From Nitrospina sp. (GTDB taxonomy: Bacteria; Nitrospinota; Nitrospinia; Nitrospinales; VA-1), in the NCBI GenBank assembly GCA_018702695.1, contig JABIYR010000112.1, positions 1-57,449 on the forward strand: a DNA stretch of 57,449 bases, given 5' to 3'. The notes under the pieces were generated by a model, which did not search any database, had not been told where the DNA came from, and was given only the letters and a program-made list of their open reading frames with translations. This document shows, piece after piece, positions 15,990 to 25,214 of the stretch. Position 1 is the first letter of the stretch, and each line of letters starts with the position of its first letter. The position numbers and the translations under genes are program-made.

Positions 15990-16747
15990 ATAATAAACGA
16001 AACAGCCTGATCTTAATTCTCGTTGCCCTAGTAATATTTGTAGGGGGGATGGTTCTTCCCGCAGAAGCCATACCGCTTCCTTCCATTCAATTGGGAATGG
16101 AAGATATGGACGACCCCGGAAAAGTTTCCAGTGCTCTACAGATTCTGTTCATGCTCACGATCTTGACACTGGCTCCATCGATCTTGATCATGACCACCTC
16201 ATTTGCCCGAATCATTATCGTATTATCTTTTCTGCGTCAGGCAATGGGAACGCAACAAACACCCCCAACGCAGATTTTAATTGGGCTGGGTCTTTTTCTA
16301 ACTCTTTTTGTAATGGGCCCGACTTGGGGCGAGATCAACAAAAATGCATTGCAACCCTATTTGAATGAAGAGATATCCCAGATGGATGCTTTGAAACAAG
16401 CCGAAGCCCCTATCAAACGTTTTATGTTGAAACAAACACGAGAGAAAGACCTTTCGTTATTTGTGAATATGGCAGATGGACAGCGTCAAAGTGATGAGTC
16501 GGTAGAGATTCAATCCTTAATCCCGGCATTCATCATTAGTGAGTTGAAGACGGCATTCCAAATCGGATTTTTAATTTATATTCCCTTTTTGATTCTCGAC
16601 ATGGTTGTGGCCAGCATACTTTTATCCATGGGTATGATGATGCTTCCTCCTGTTTTAATTTCTCTCCCCTTTAAGCTCATGCTGTTCGTGATGGTGGATG
16701 GCTGGTATCTAACTGTGGGTTCACTGATCAGAAGTTTTGGAGGTTAA
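15986..16747 (+). CDS. fliP: Flagellar export gate protein FliP
   Basis: A 253-residue core component of the type III export gate, made with a cleavable signal peptide (to about residue 28, LPAEA). The body has the family motifs LTILTLAPSILIMTTSFARI, FLRQAMGTQQTPP and the C-terminal SILLSMGMMMLPPVLISLPF. It overlaps fliO by four bases and precedes fliQ by six, in the near-universal fliPQR order. Confidence 0.97.
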   Translation: MNNKRNSLILILVALVIFVGGMVLPAEAIPLPSIQLGMEDMDDPGKVSSALQILFMLTILTLAPSILIMTTSFARIIIVLSFLRQAMGTQQTPPTQILIGLGLFLTLFVMGPTWGEINKNALQPYLNEEISQMDALKQAEAPIKRFMLKQTREKDLSLFVNMADGQRQSDESVEIQSLIPAFIISELKTAFQIGFLIYIPFLILDMVVASILLSMGMMMLPPVLISLPFKLMLFVMVDGWYLTVGSLIRSFGG

Positions 16748-16753
16748 CGGTTC

Positions 16754-17023
16754 ATGACACAAGCATTTATCATTGATTTTGCTGTAGAGAGCATCAAGAC
16801 CACTCTACTCTTATCTGCGCCCATGTTGGGGTTTGGGTTGGTGACAGGGCTGGCGATATCCATTTTTCAAGCCGTGACCTCGATTCAAGAGCTGACGTTG
16901 ACCTTCATTCCAAAAATTCTGGCGGTATTTCTATCTGTTCTACTATTTTTCCCTTGGTTGATGCAATTGATGCTCAACTTTACCTCCAAAGTGCTTATTA
17001 ATTTTCCTGAGTATATTCAGTAA
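16754..17023 (+). CDS. fliQ: Flagellar export gate protein FliQ
   Basis: An 89-residue protein with two membrane helices (about 15-38 and 50-76) joined by the conserved QAVTSIQELTLTFIPKI loop. It forms the outer ring of the FliPQR gate. Its stop overlaps the fliR start by one base (TAATG). Confidence 0.96.
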   Translation: MTQAFIIDFAVESIKTTLLLSAPMLGFGLVTGLAISIFQAVTSIQELTLTFIPKILAVFLSVLLFFPWLMQLMLNFTSKVLINFPEYIQ

Positions 17024-17799
17024 TGGATATTTTCAATCTCAACTATGCTGAGTTTGAAAGATTTCTTTTTATCTTCTTTAGAGTGGGAGCGCTGATACTT
17101 TTTGTCCCGGTTTTGGGGAGTAAGCAGATTCCCATGACTATGAAGGTGGGGTTCATTCTATTTATAGCGATTGTGATTTTTCCGTTGGTTCAAAACCAGC
17201 CCCTACCAGAGCCACAAAGTATTTTTGAACTGGCAATCTATCTCACGGCTGATGTGACCATTGGGCTTGGCATTGCCTTCATCGCTCGCCTCATTTTTGG
17301 TGCTGTGCAAGTTGCTGGAACCGTTGTGGATTTTCAAATGGGGTTTGGGGTGGTGAATGTCATTGACCCGCAAACGGATACACAGGTTTCTGTCACGGCC
17401 CAGTTTCATAATATTCTGGCGATATTGGTGTTTTTGGCCATCGACGCGCATCATTTTATTATCCAAGCGATTGTGGACAGTTTTTTTATTATCAATCCAG
17501 CAGAGGTTAGCTTTTCCGGAATCACTCCAGAGTATATGCTTCATCTTTTTTCAGGAACTTTTACGACGGCCGTTAAAATTGCGGCTCCCATCATGGCGAT
17601 TCTTTTCTTTCTCAGCGTTGGGCTGGGTTTGGTAGCCAGAACGGTTCCGCAAATGAATGTGTTTATCGTGGGTTTTCCTCTACAAATAGGGGTTGGGCTT
17701 GTGATGGTAGGCTTGTCCATGCCTTTTTTTAATATTCTCATTCAGCAAGCCATGCTTGAGCTTCCCTCTAAGTTCATGGGTTTTCTGCGCCTCTTATAA
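17023..17799 (+). CDS. fliR: Flagellar export gate protein FliR
   Basis: A 258-residue integral membrane protein with about six helices, completing the FliPQR gate. Family stretches such as FQMGFGVVNVIDPQTDTQVS and the C-terminal GFPLQIGVGLVMVGLSMPFF are clear. It starts on the last base of the fliQ stop and ends nine bases before flhB. Confidence 0.96.
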   Translation: MDIFNLNYAEFERFLFIFFRVGALILFVPVLGSKQIPMTMKVGFILFIAIVIFPLVQNQPLPEPQSIFELAIYLTADVTIGLGIAFIARLIFGAVQVAGTVVDFQMGFGVVNVIDPQTDTQVSVTAQFHNILAILVFLAIDAHHFIIQAIVDSFFIINPAEVSFSGITPEYMLHLFSGTFTTAVKIAAPIMAILFFLSVGLGLVARTVPQMNVFIVGFPLQIGVGLVMVGLSMPFFNILIQQAMLELPSKFMGFLRLL

Positions 17800-17808
17800 T
17801 ACTGCGTT

Positions 17809-18876
17809 ATGGCTGAAGATAATAAAGACCAAAAAACCGAAGACCCCTCCTCCAAGCGAATCAGCGATTCGCAAGAAAAGGGTAATTTTGCTCACAGTCG
17901 AGAGATCAACTCTTCGTTCATTCTTCTCGCGGCTCTCACTGGTTTTATGAGTTTGGGGGAGCAAAGCGCCCGTGACGTTATGAGCGCGTGGACCACCTCG
18001 ATCGTGGAAGCTGGGACCCTGCAACTCACGTCGGAAGAATTATTTAAAGTCATTGTCACATCGATGAAAGATTTTTTAAAAATCATCGGTCCTTTCCTAT
18101 TTTTGATCATGCTGGGTGGAATCGGTTCTAATATTGTTCAGATTGGTGGTTTGCGCTTTTCCACTCATCCATTGATCCCTAAATTTAACAAGCTGAACCC
18201 TCTGACTGGGTTTGGCAGAATTTTTTCTAAAAATACTTTGATGGAGTTATTTAAATCTCTGTTTAAAGTCGGCATCATATCGGTGGTTTCTTATTACACG
18301 ATTAAGTCGCATTGGACTGAAATTCCCGGTTTGATGGGGTTTGGAGTGGGGCAGAGTCTTTCATTTATGGGGCAGGTTGCATTGGAAATCATTTTCTATG
18401 TTTTATTGATTATGATCTTCCTTTCTCTGATAGATTTTGCCTTCCAGCGTTTCACTTACCATGAAAACCTGCGCATGACCAAACAGGAAGTCAAAGAAGA
18501 AAGAAAAGAAACGGACGGTAACCCGCAGATCAAACAACGTATTCGCACCGTACAAATGGAGATGGCGCGAAAACGTATGATGTCAGCGGTTCCCGATGCC
18601 GATGTCATCGTTACCAACCCTACCCATATTTCTATTGCCATTAAATACGACCCTAACAATTCTTCAGCTCCTTTGGTTGTCGCCAAAGGGGTTGGGCCGA
18701 TCGCCATGCGTATTCGAGAAATTGCCAAGGAAAATGGCGTACCTCTGGTAGAGGACAAACCGCTTGCACGCGCGCTCAATAAAACGGTGGAAGTGGGGCA
18801 ATTGATTCCATCCAGCCTCTATAAAGCTGTGGCTGAGATATTGGCTTATGTTTATAAGCTCAAACATCACTCTTAG
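17809..18876 (+). CDS. flhB: Flagellar export switch protein FlhB
   Basis: A 355-residue substrate-specificity switch of the export apparatus. Four membrane helices lie between about residues 30 and 210; the cytoplasmic domain carries the autocleavage motif N270-P-T-H273 in VIVTNPTHISIAIKYD. The N-terminal stretch (DQKTEDPSSKRISDSQEKG) is typical. The stop codon overlaps a sigma-54-like promoter for flhA. Confidence 0.97.
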   Translation: MAEDNKDQKTEDPSSKRISDSQEKGNFAHSREINSSFILLAALTGFMSLGEQSARDVMSAWTTSIVEAGTLQLTSEELFKVIVTSMKDFLKIIGPFLFLIMLGGIGSNIVQIGGLRFSTHPLIPKFNKLNPLTGFGRIFSKNTLMELFKSLFKVGIISVVSYYTIKSHWTEIPGLMGFGVGQSLSFMGQVALEIIFYVLLIMIFLSLIDFAFQRFTYHENLRMTKQEVKEERKETDGNPQIKQRIRTVQMEMARKRMMSAVPDADVIVTNPTHISIAIKYDPNNSSAPLVVAKGVGPIAMRIREIAKENGVPLVEDKPLARALNKTVEVGQLIPSSLYKAVAEILAYVYKLKHHS

Positions 18877-18890
18877 GCATGAACATTGCA
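18875..18890 (+). promoter_or_regulatory. Sigma-54-type promoter for flhA, overlapping the flhB stop
   Basis: AGGCAT, five bases, TTGCA, with ten bases between GG and GC; only the first and last bases of the -24 hexamer depart from TGGCAC. The predicted start near 18901 leaves a leader of about 135 bases before flhA. It suggests that flhA-flhF-flhG-fliA can be transcribed apart from the upstream genes. Confidence 0.6.
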
Positions 18891-19036
18891 ATTATCAATA
18901 AATCAAGGGCGAGACGATTTAACTCTCCCGAGATTGAAATCGATTGATTAGGATTAAGGCTTTTGTTTGAAAGTGTTTACGGTAGTTGCCCTGAGTGAGG
19001 GTGGTGTCAAAACTTTGAAGGTTGAATGAGGGAATC

Positions 19037-21124
19037 ATGGCGCAAGCGAGCAAATTAAAACTTTTAACAGAAAGACCGCAAGAAATATTGGTTGCGGTGG
19101 GCATCGTCACGGTTATTGGGGTGATGGTGATGCCGATCCCCACAGTGGTACTCGACCTGCTGCTTTCTTTCAGTCTAACATTTTCATTGATTGTGCTCAT
19201 GGTGGCGGTCTTTATGATTTCTCCGCTTGAGTTTTCTGTTTTCCCTTCTTTGCTTCTCATCATCACCTTGTTAAGGCTCTCTATGAACATTGCCTCGACG
19301 CGAATCATTCTTTTGAATGGCGATCAGGGTGCTTCTGCCGCAGGGCAGGTGATTCAATCATTTGGATCGTTTGTGGTGGGAGGAAATTATGTAGTGGGAA
19401 CCGTCGTCTTTGTGATTCTGGTTATGGTCAACTTTATCGTTATCACCAAAGGTTCCGTGCGAACTTCGGAAGTGGCGGCTCGTTTTACGTTGGATGCCAT
19501 TCCCGGTAAGCAGATGAGTATCGATGCTGACTTGAATGCTGGCCTGATTAATGAGCAAGACGCTCGCACCCGCAGAAGCAATCTCGAACGGGAAGCCGAT
19601 TTTTATGGATCAATGGATGGTGCCATTCGTTTTGTACGCGGTGATGCGATAGCCGGAATTCTCATTACTCTGGTAAATATTCTCGGTGGTTTTGCGATTG
19701 GGGTTTTTCAGCAAGGCATGGAAGCAGGTGAGGCGGCGCAAATTTATACCCTGTTGACCATTGGAGATGGTTTGGTTTCGCAATTACCTGCTTTGGTGGT
19801 TTCTACTGCCGCTGGTTTGGTTGTGACCCGATCGGTCTCGGACAAAAACTTGCCGGGTGAATTGATCAAACAGTTATTAGACCAGCCTTTTGCTTTTGTC
19901 ATCGCATCGGCCATCTTGTTTTTCTTTGGCTTGATTCCAGGGCTTCCACATTTCCCATTCCTGTTAATGGCTTTGATAGCCGGAGTCATAGCGTTTTACA
20001 AGCTAGAAGATAATAAGAAAGTCGCGAAGTTAAAACTGCGTAAAAAAGAAGATGATTCGAAAGTGGCATTGCCTGAAAAAGTCGAGTCCATCCTGCCTCT
20101 TGATATCATGGAGTTAGAAGTTGGTTATGAACTGATTCCACTCGTTGATGCAGATCGTAATGGAGAACTTTTAGAGCGCATAAAATCTATTCGTCGGCAG
20201 TTTGCTCTGGAAATGGGCTTCATCGTTCCACCTCTGCATATTAGAGATAACCTGCAATTAAAATCGAATGAATATGCAGTGCTTATAAAAGGGGTTGATG
20301 TCGCACGTGGTTCTATCATGATGGGGCGAATCCTTGCGATGAACCCAGGAACGACAGATCGAGAAATTGAAGGAATCAAAACCACTGAGCCGACCTTTGG
20401 GTTGCCTGCTGTCTGGATCCCAAGCAACAAGAAACAAGAAGCTCAGGTAGCGGGTTATACAGTGGTCGATTCGGCAACGGTTGTCACCACTCATATCAAG
20501 GAAACCATCAAACGGCATGCACATGAGCTGATGGGGCGTCAAGAGGCGCAGGCACTTCTAGATAAATTCAAGGAAACCAACCCGAAAGTGGTTGAAGAGC
20601 TCATCCCAGGTTTGTTGAGCTTGGGCAAGGTACAAAGAGTCTTCCAAAACCTGCTTAAAGAACAAATTTCCATTCGTGACCTCAGAACCATTCTGGAAAA
20701 ACTTTCTGACTATGCTTCACTGACACAAGACCCTGATGTGTTAACAGAATACGTTCGTCAAGGGCTGGCTCGACCTATTACCAAACAATATCAATCTACA
20801 GATGGAACTCTTTCAGTCATGACTCTGGATCGGGGCATTGAAGATATTATCGAAGGCTCCATTCAAAGATCAGAGTCGGGGGCCTATTTAGCACTGGAGC
20901 CCAATGTGGCAGAACGATTTTTGGGTCGTCTCAAGGAAATGATTGAAAAAATTACTCCGACCATTGATACGTCTCCGGTCCTGTTGGCATCTCCGGGGTT
21001 GAGGATGCATATTCGGAAATTTACAGAACGTTTTATACCTGACTTGATCATCATATCGCACAGCGAAGTGGCACCTTCTGTGCAAGTAAAAACTTTGGGG
21101 ATTGTGAATATAAATGCGAATTAA
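19037..21124 (+). CDS. flhA: Flagellar export protein FlhA
   Basis: A 695-residue export-gate protein with a hydrophobic N-terminal half (about eight helices to residue 320) and a cytoplasmic substrate-docking half. The conserved loop SEVAARFTLDAIPGKQMSID and the segment GLINEQDARTRRSNLEREAD are present. I use the ATG at 19037, which has GAGGGA just before it, rather than the in-frame TTG at 19022. The 3' end overlaps flhF by 11 bases. A 160-base gap with a sigma-54-like promoter separates it from flhB. Confidence 0.96.
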   Translation: MAQASKLKLLTERPQEILVAVGIVTVIGVMVMPIPTVVLDLLLSFSLTFSLIVLMVAVFMISPLEFSVFPSLLLIITLLRLSMNIASTRIILLNGDQGASAAGQVIQSFGSFVVGGNYVVGTVVFVILVMVNFIVITKGSVRTSEVAARFTLDAIPGKQMSIDADLNAGLINEQDARTRRSNLEREADFYGSMDGAIRFVRGDAIAGILITLVNILGGFAIGVFQQGMEAGEAAQIYTLLTIGDGLVSQLPALVVSTAAGLVVTRSVSDKNLPGELIKQLLDQPFAFVIASAILFFFGLIPGLPHFPFLLMALIAGVIAFYKLEDNKKVAKLKLRKKEDDSKVALPEKVESILPLDIMELEVGYELIPLVDADRNGELLERIKSIRRQFALEMGFIVPPLHIRDNLQLKSNEYAVLIKGVDVARGSIMMGRILAMNPGTTDREIEGIKTTEPTFGLPAVWIPSNKKQEAQVAGYTVVDSATVVTTHIKETIKRHAHELMGRQEAQALLDKFKETNPKVVEELIPGLLSLGKVQRVFQNLLKEQISIRDLRTILEKLSDYASLTQDPDVLTEYVRQGLARPITKQYQSTDGTLSVMTLDRGIEDIIEGSIQRSESGAYLALEPNVAERFLGRLKEMIEKITPTIDTSPVLLASPGLRMHIRKFTERFIPDLIIISHSEVAPSVQVKTLGIVNINAN

Positions 21125-22196
21125 AAAAATTACGGCGAGTAATTATTCTATCGCCTTACAGCTAGTAAAAGAAGAGCTGGGGGAAGATGCGCTGATATTG
21201 AGCACCCGTTCTATTAAACCGCTTAATGCGGGAGGAATGGAAGCGACTCAGGTGGAGATCACCGCCGCCGTTGAGTTCGACTCGCCAAAAACTGAGCCAG
21301 AAGTCCCCGTGACGAGTGAGGTTGAAAATGCAGAATTGCCAGAAAAAGAGGATGCAGATTTAAAATCTCTCATTTTCAGTCTGCTAAGTCGCACCGATCA
21401 AGCTCAGTCTATGGGGCTTAAGCCACATCAGTTCAAGGCCTATTCACATCTGGTTGAAAATGGTTTGGATAAAAAACTGGCATCAAAAATTTTGCAAAAA
21501 GCGTTAGAGCAAAATGCAGTCTCGATGGGTGATTCCGACCAACAACCTGAAAGAGTTATGAATTTGATGGAAAAGGTTCTTCCATGCAAGGGTGAGATTG
21601 ACCTCAGTCAATACGGCCCCAAAATTGTTGCATTTGTTGGCCCTACAGGGGTGGGTAAGACCACCACCGTGGCCAAAATTGCCGCCGAATACACCCTTCG
21701 TAGAAATAAAAAAGTAGTCATGGTTTCTCTGGATACGTATCGCTTAGGAGCGGTGGATCAATTGCAGATATACGGGGATATCATGGAGGTTCCTGTCGAA
21801 GTGGCACGAGGAAAAGCCGACCTGTGTCAAATCGTCCAGAAACATAAAGATAAAGACCTCATTCTAATTGATACGACAGGGCGGTCACATCAAGACAAAG
21901 ACTACTCCAGACAGTTGAAAGAAGTCTTTGATACGGTGGGAGGGGTGGAAACGCATTTGGTTTTAAGTGTTACGGCGCAGGAGCAATTATTTTCGGCAAC
22001 CTACAACCAGTTTTCTTCAATGGGGTTGGATCGCGTTTTATTTACTAAACTGGATGAAGGCTTGATTTTTGGGTCTTTATTCAATTTTACAGTGCGCAAT
22101 CGTTTGCCAATTTCCTATTTGACATCAGGGCAACAGGTTCCTGAAGACTTGGAAGTGGCTAGGCCCGAACGGGTAATAAGTTTGATTTTTAACTGA
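21114..22196 (+). CDS. flhF: Flagellar placement GTPase FlhF
   Basis: A 360-residue SRP-type GTPase that selects the polar site for flagellar assembly. The basic N-terminal B domain (MRIKKITASNYSIALQLVKE) and a variable linker lead to the N and G domains. The P-loop GPTGVGKTT is at about 175-183, DTYRLGAVDQL follows, then DTTGRSHQD and the TKLDEG guanine-specificity motif. It overlaps flhA and precedes flhG. FlhF with FlhG indicates numerically and spatially controlled, probably polar, flagella. Confidence 0.95.
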   Translation: MRIKKITASNYSIALQLVKEELGEDALILSTRSIKPLNAGGMEATQVEITAAVEFDSPKTEPEVPVTSEVENAELPEKEDADLKSLIFSLLSRTDQAQSMGLKPHQFKAYSHLVENGLDKKLASKILQKALEQNAVSMGDSDQQPERVMNLMEKVLPCKGEIDLSQYGPKIVAFVGPTGVGKTTTVAKIAAEYTLRRNKKVVMVSLDTYRLGAVDQLQIYGDIMEVPVEVARGKADLCQIVQKHKDKDLILIDTTGRSHQDKDYSRQLKEVFDTVGGVETHLVLSVTAQEQLFSATYNQFSSMGLDRVLFTKLDEGLIFGSLFNFTVRNRLPISYLTSGQQVPEDLEVARPERVISLIFN

Positions 22197-22223
22197 TTTC
22201 AAGATAAATTAAAGGATTAAGGA

Positions 22224-23093
22224 ATGTTTCAGGATAATCAGGCAAGTACTTTAAAAAGAATGGCATATGGGAAGATGAGCGAATCGAACTTGAGGGTCTT
22301 GGCAGTCAGTAGTGGTAAAGGCGGCGTTGGTAAAACCAACTTTGTTGCCAACCTGGCTTATGCCTTGTCTAAAAGAGGAAAAAAAGTGCTTGTTGTCGAT
22401 GCCGATCTGGGATTGAACAATATTGACATCCTTTTAGGGCTGACTCCACAGAAACATATTGGACATGTGCTGGCGGGAGAATGCAGTATCGAAGACATCA
22501 TTCTTCGTGGCCCGGCTGATATCCATGTTTTGCCCGCTGGCGATGGCTTGCAAGAGTTGACGCAATTACAATCCGAAAAGAAAATGCTTCTCATGGATGA
22601 GTTGGACCGTGTCAGTCACGGGTATGACTTCCTGATTTTTGATACGGGTGCTGGCATTTCCACCAATGTCACTTATTTTTGTAGCGCCGCTCACGAGACG
22701 TTACTCATTGCCACCACAGAGCCTACTTCATTGACAGATGTTTATGCGTTGATTAAAACTCTGCATAATAAACACGCTCAAAAGAATTTTAGAATGATTA
22801 TCAACTCAGTCAGCTCAGAGCGGGAAGCGCAGGGCGTTTACCGGAATTTGACGGCTGTTACAGATAGGTTTCTTGCTGGTGTCTCCATCGAATACTTGGG
22901 TTATATACTGCAAGACCCCAATGTACCCAAGGCGGTGCGACAACAAAAAGCCTTTTTAGAGTTATATCCTTTTTCAAAGTTCAGCGTATGCATTAACGAC
23001 TTGGCGGAGAAGATCTCTAAAGAGAAACCCAGCTCCTTATCTTGTGAAGGGGCTCAACCTTATTTCTGGCGGAGTGCATTTCCGGTGCAATGA
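22224..23093 (+). CDS. flhG: Flagellar number regulator FlhG (FleN/YlxH, MinD-like ATPase)
   Basis: A 289-residue MinD/ParA-type ATPase that limits flagellar number with FlhF. The deviant Walker A motif SGKGGVGKTN is at about 30-39, with VVDADLGLNNIDILLG and FDTGAGIS after it. The region after about 240 is short and lacks an obvious long amphipathic membrane helix. A good AAGGA site precedes the ATG. It overlaps the next small gene by four bases (ATGA). Confidence 0.93.
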   Translation: MFQDNQASTLKRMAYGKMSESNLRVLAVSSGKGGVGKTNFVANLAYALSKRGKKVLVVDADLGLNNIDILLGLTPQKHIGHVLAGECSIEDIILRGPADIHVLPAGDGLQELTQLQSEKKMLLMDELDRVSHGYDFLIFDTGAGISTNVTYFCSAAHETLLIATTEPTSLTDVYALIKTLHNKHAQKNFRMIINSVSSEREAQGVYRNLTAVTDRFLAGVSIEYLGYILQDPNVPKAVRQQKAFLELYPFSKFSVCINDLAEKISKEKPSSLSCEGAQPYFWRSAFPVQ

Positions 23094-23350
23094 ACCCACT
23101 TAATATTCAAAAGATGGCTGCCGCTTTTGGTTTGATCGCATTTGGTGTTTTAGCGGTTGGTAGTGTTCTTATGGGCAGTCGAATGTTAACAGGAATGATT
23201 CGAGGCGGTTTGGCGGCATTGGTTTTTGGCGGTCTGGTTTGGGGATTTGGGAGTGCATTTTTGCAGGTGGATGAGGATGATGAGGTTCAGGACATGGCAG
23301 AAGATGGCAATGACCCGGATAAGGGAGCAAAGTTGGATGAAACTGCATAA
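23090..23350 (+). CDS. Small two-helix membrane protein between flhG and fliA
   Basis: An 86-residue protein with two hydrophobic, Gly-rich segments (about 9-29 and 35-57) followed by a very acidic tail (VDEDDEVQDMAEDGNDPD). It overlaps flhG by four bases (ATGA) and ends 16 bases before fliA, so it is translated as part of the flagellar operon. I do not recognise the family. Position suggests a role in flagellar assembly, or as a partner of FlhG or FliA, but no motif shows this. Confidence 0.75.
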   Translation: MNPLNIQKMAAAFGLIAFGVLAVGSVLMGSRMLTGMIRGGLAALVFGGLVWGFGSAFLQVDEDDEVQDMAEDGNDPDKGAKLDETA

Positions 23351-23366
23351 CGAAAGAAACGGTTAA

Positions 23367-24128
23367 ATGGCAAACAAACAAGAAGCACTTCAGGAAATTG
23401 AAATTTCCGTAGAAAACCGGGAGGCTGTGATTAAGGAGTACGCTCCGATGGTCAAGTATGTCGCCAACCGAATTGCCATGCGCTTGCCCCCTCATATTGA
23501 GGTGGATGATCTAATGAGCGTTGGGGTTTTGGGTTTGATCGACGCGATCGATAAGTATGACTCTTCGCGAGGGGCCAAATTTAAAACCTATGCAGAGTTC
23601 AGGGTACGTGGAGCGATTCTTGATGAGTTGCGTTCTATGGACTGGGTTCCGCGATCGGTGCGGCAAAAAGCTTCTGCCATGGATGGCGTGATACAGAAAC
23701 TACAAAACAAACTCGGGCGACCTCCTGAAGACGAAGAAATTGCCGAAAGCATGGGAATCAATTTGGATGAACTGTTTACCATGTTAAACGAAACCAAGAG
23801 CATGCCCATACTCAGTTTGGAAGATTTAGGCATTGCCAAGGAGTCGGGTGAACAGCAAAGCCTTCTTGACTGTCTGGCAGGGAAGGGCGATGCCGACCCG
23901 CAAACTCAACTCAGACTGAATGAGCTAAAGGGAATCATTGCCAAGGCGATTGATACATTGCCTGAAAAAGAACGCTTGATGATTTCTTTATATTATTATG
24001 AAGAACTTACAATGAAAGAAATCGGGGAAGTATTGGGCATCACCGAATCCCGTGTTTCACAAATTCACTCCAAAGCGGTATTCAGACTGCGTAATAAATT
24101 AAAATCGATAATAGCCGAAGAAATGTAG
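23367..24128 (+). CDS. fliA: Flagellar sigma factor FliA (sigma-28)
   Basis: A 253-residue RNA polymerase sigma factor of the FliA/WhiG group. Region 2 (MVKYVANRIAMRLPPHIEVD, then FKTYAEFRVRGAILDELRSMDWVPRSVR), region 3 (KLGRPPEDEEIAESMGI) and region 4 (LPEKERLMISLYYYEELTMK, then LGITESRVSQIHSKA) are all present in order. It would transcribe late flagellar and chemotaxis genes. It closes the cluster; no FlgM gene is in the window and I noticed no sigma-28 promoter here. Confidence 0.96.
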   Translation: MANKQEALQEIEISVENREAVIKEYAPMVKYVANRIAMRLPPHIEVDDLMSVGVLGLIDAIDKYDSSRGAKFKTYAEFRVRGAILDELRSMDWVPRSVRQKASAMDGVIQKLQNKLGRPPEDEEIAESMGINLDELFTMLNETKSMPILSLEDLGIAKESGEQQSLLDCLAGKGDADPQTQLRLNELKGIIAKAIDTLPEKERLMISLYYYEELTMKEIGEVLGITESRVSQIHSKAVFRLRNKLKSIIAEEM

Positions 24129-24269
24129 TCGGGCTGTCACCGATTCTATCCTGCAAAAAATAAGGCCTACCTCTTAAATGGTAAAGGGGGATGGGTCTCT
24201 GCTGAAATTAAAAAAAACTCTTAATTTAAATAATAGCATCGCAATGCAGTGTGCAAAGAGTCGCCAAGC

Positions 24270-25211
24270 CTAGGTATAGACTTTTTTCCCAGCTTCTTCG
24301 GGAGGGCGTGTTTTCCAGCGACGGTGGCCACACATCCAAGGGGAAGGGTTTTCTCGTATGACATTTTCGATGAAGAGCTGACACTGTTGCGTCCACTCAA
24401 GAATATCATTTTTTTTATTGTCGGATTTTTCAAACAGGATTTCAGGCCCGTACTCAATGCGATAGGTTCCTTTGTCAGTTGGATGGCAGAAAAGAGGAAG
24501 AATGGGGGTCTGAGTACGGTGGCTCAATAAGGCAAGGGACCGGGGTGTGGCGGCTTTTTTACCAAAAAAATCGACAAAGACTGCACCTTTGGCGGTGTTT
24601 TGATCCATCATCACCGCGACACTGCCATTATTTTTAATTTCCCTGACAATTTTTAAAGGCGACTCATCTCGATAAAGAATCTTGTTTCCTGAAAGGCTGC
24701 GAAAATTTTTTGTGGCGATATCGAGATAAGGGTTGTCGAGTTTTCTTACTATAGAAGAAAGCGGACAAATTCCCAAATAGCCGTGTAGCAAACCCATGAT
24801 TTCCCAATTCCCATAATGCGCGGTCAGAAAAAATATGCCCTTATTTTTTTTCAGACATTGGCGCAATAAGTCTAATCCCGTTGGTTCTCCTTCAATGAGA
24901 CTTCGAACTCGATTCTCCGTGTCGCGGGTGACCCAGAGGCATTGCAAGGTTGATACAGCCAGATTTTGGTAAGATTTTTGAATGATTTCGTTTTTATCGT
25001 CCTGAGATTTAGAGTCGGCAAAAATAATATTGAGATTGGTGATTGCAGAGCGTTTACGTTTTCCCGAAAAATGAAAAACCAGACGGCCCAACCCTCTTCC
25101 CATTTTCACGACAGTTTGCTGGGGCAGAGGTTGCACTAGAAAAAGCAGGATCTTGAAAAGAATATATTCTAGGAGATGCCGAGTCGGTTTCAAGGTTTTG
25201 ATTTCATGCAA
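24270..25211 (-). CDS. lpxL: Lipid A biosynthesis acyltransferase (LpxL/HtrB family)
   Basis: A 313-residue inner-membrane acyltransferase that adds a secondary acyl chain to lipid A. The HxxxxE catalytic motif is in LTAHYGNWEIMG, with a downstream DQNTAKGAVFVDFFGKKAATPR segment typical of the family. The start is not clear: TTG at 25211 gives full coverage and lies just after the acpS stop. It is the last gene of the purE-tsaC-acpS-lpxL run. The call implies a lipopolysaccharide-bearing outer membrane. Whether it adds laurate, myristate or another chain is not readable. Confidence 0.88.
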   Translation of the reverse strand: MHEIKTLKPTRHLLEYILFKILLFLVQPLPQQTVVKMGRGLGRLVFHFSGKRKRSAITNLNIIFADSKSQDDKNEIIQKSYQNLAVSTLQCLWVTRDTENRVRSLIEGEPTGLDLLRQCLKKNKGIFFLTAHYGNWEIMGLLHGYLGICPLSSIVRKLDNPYLDIATKNFRSLSGNKILYRDESPLKIVREIKNNGSVAVMMDQNTAKGAVFVDFFGKKAATPRSLALLSHRTQTPILPLFCHPTDKGTYRIEYGPEILFEKSDNKKNDILEWTQQCQLFIENVIRENPSPWMCGHRRWKTRPPEEAGKKVYT

Positions 25212-25214
25212 AGG

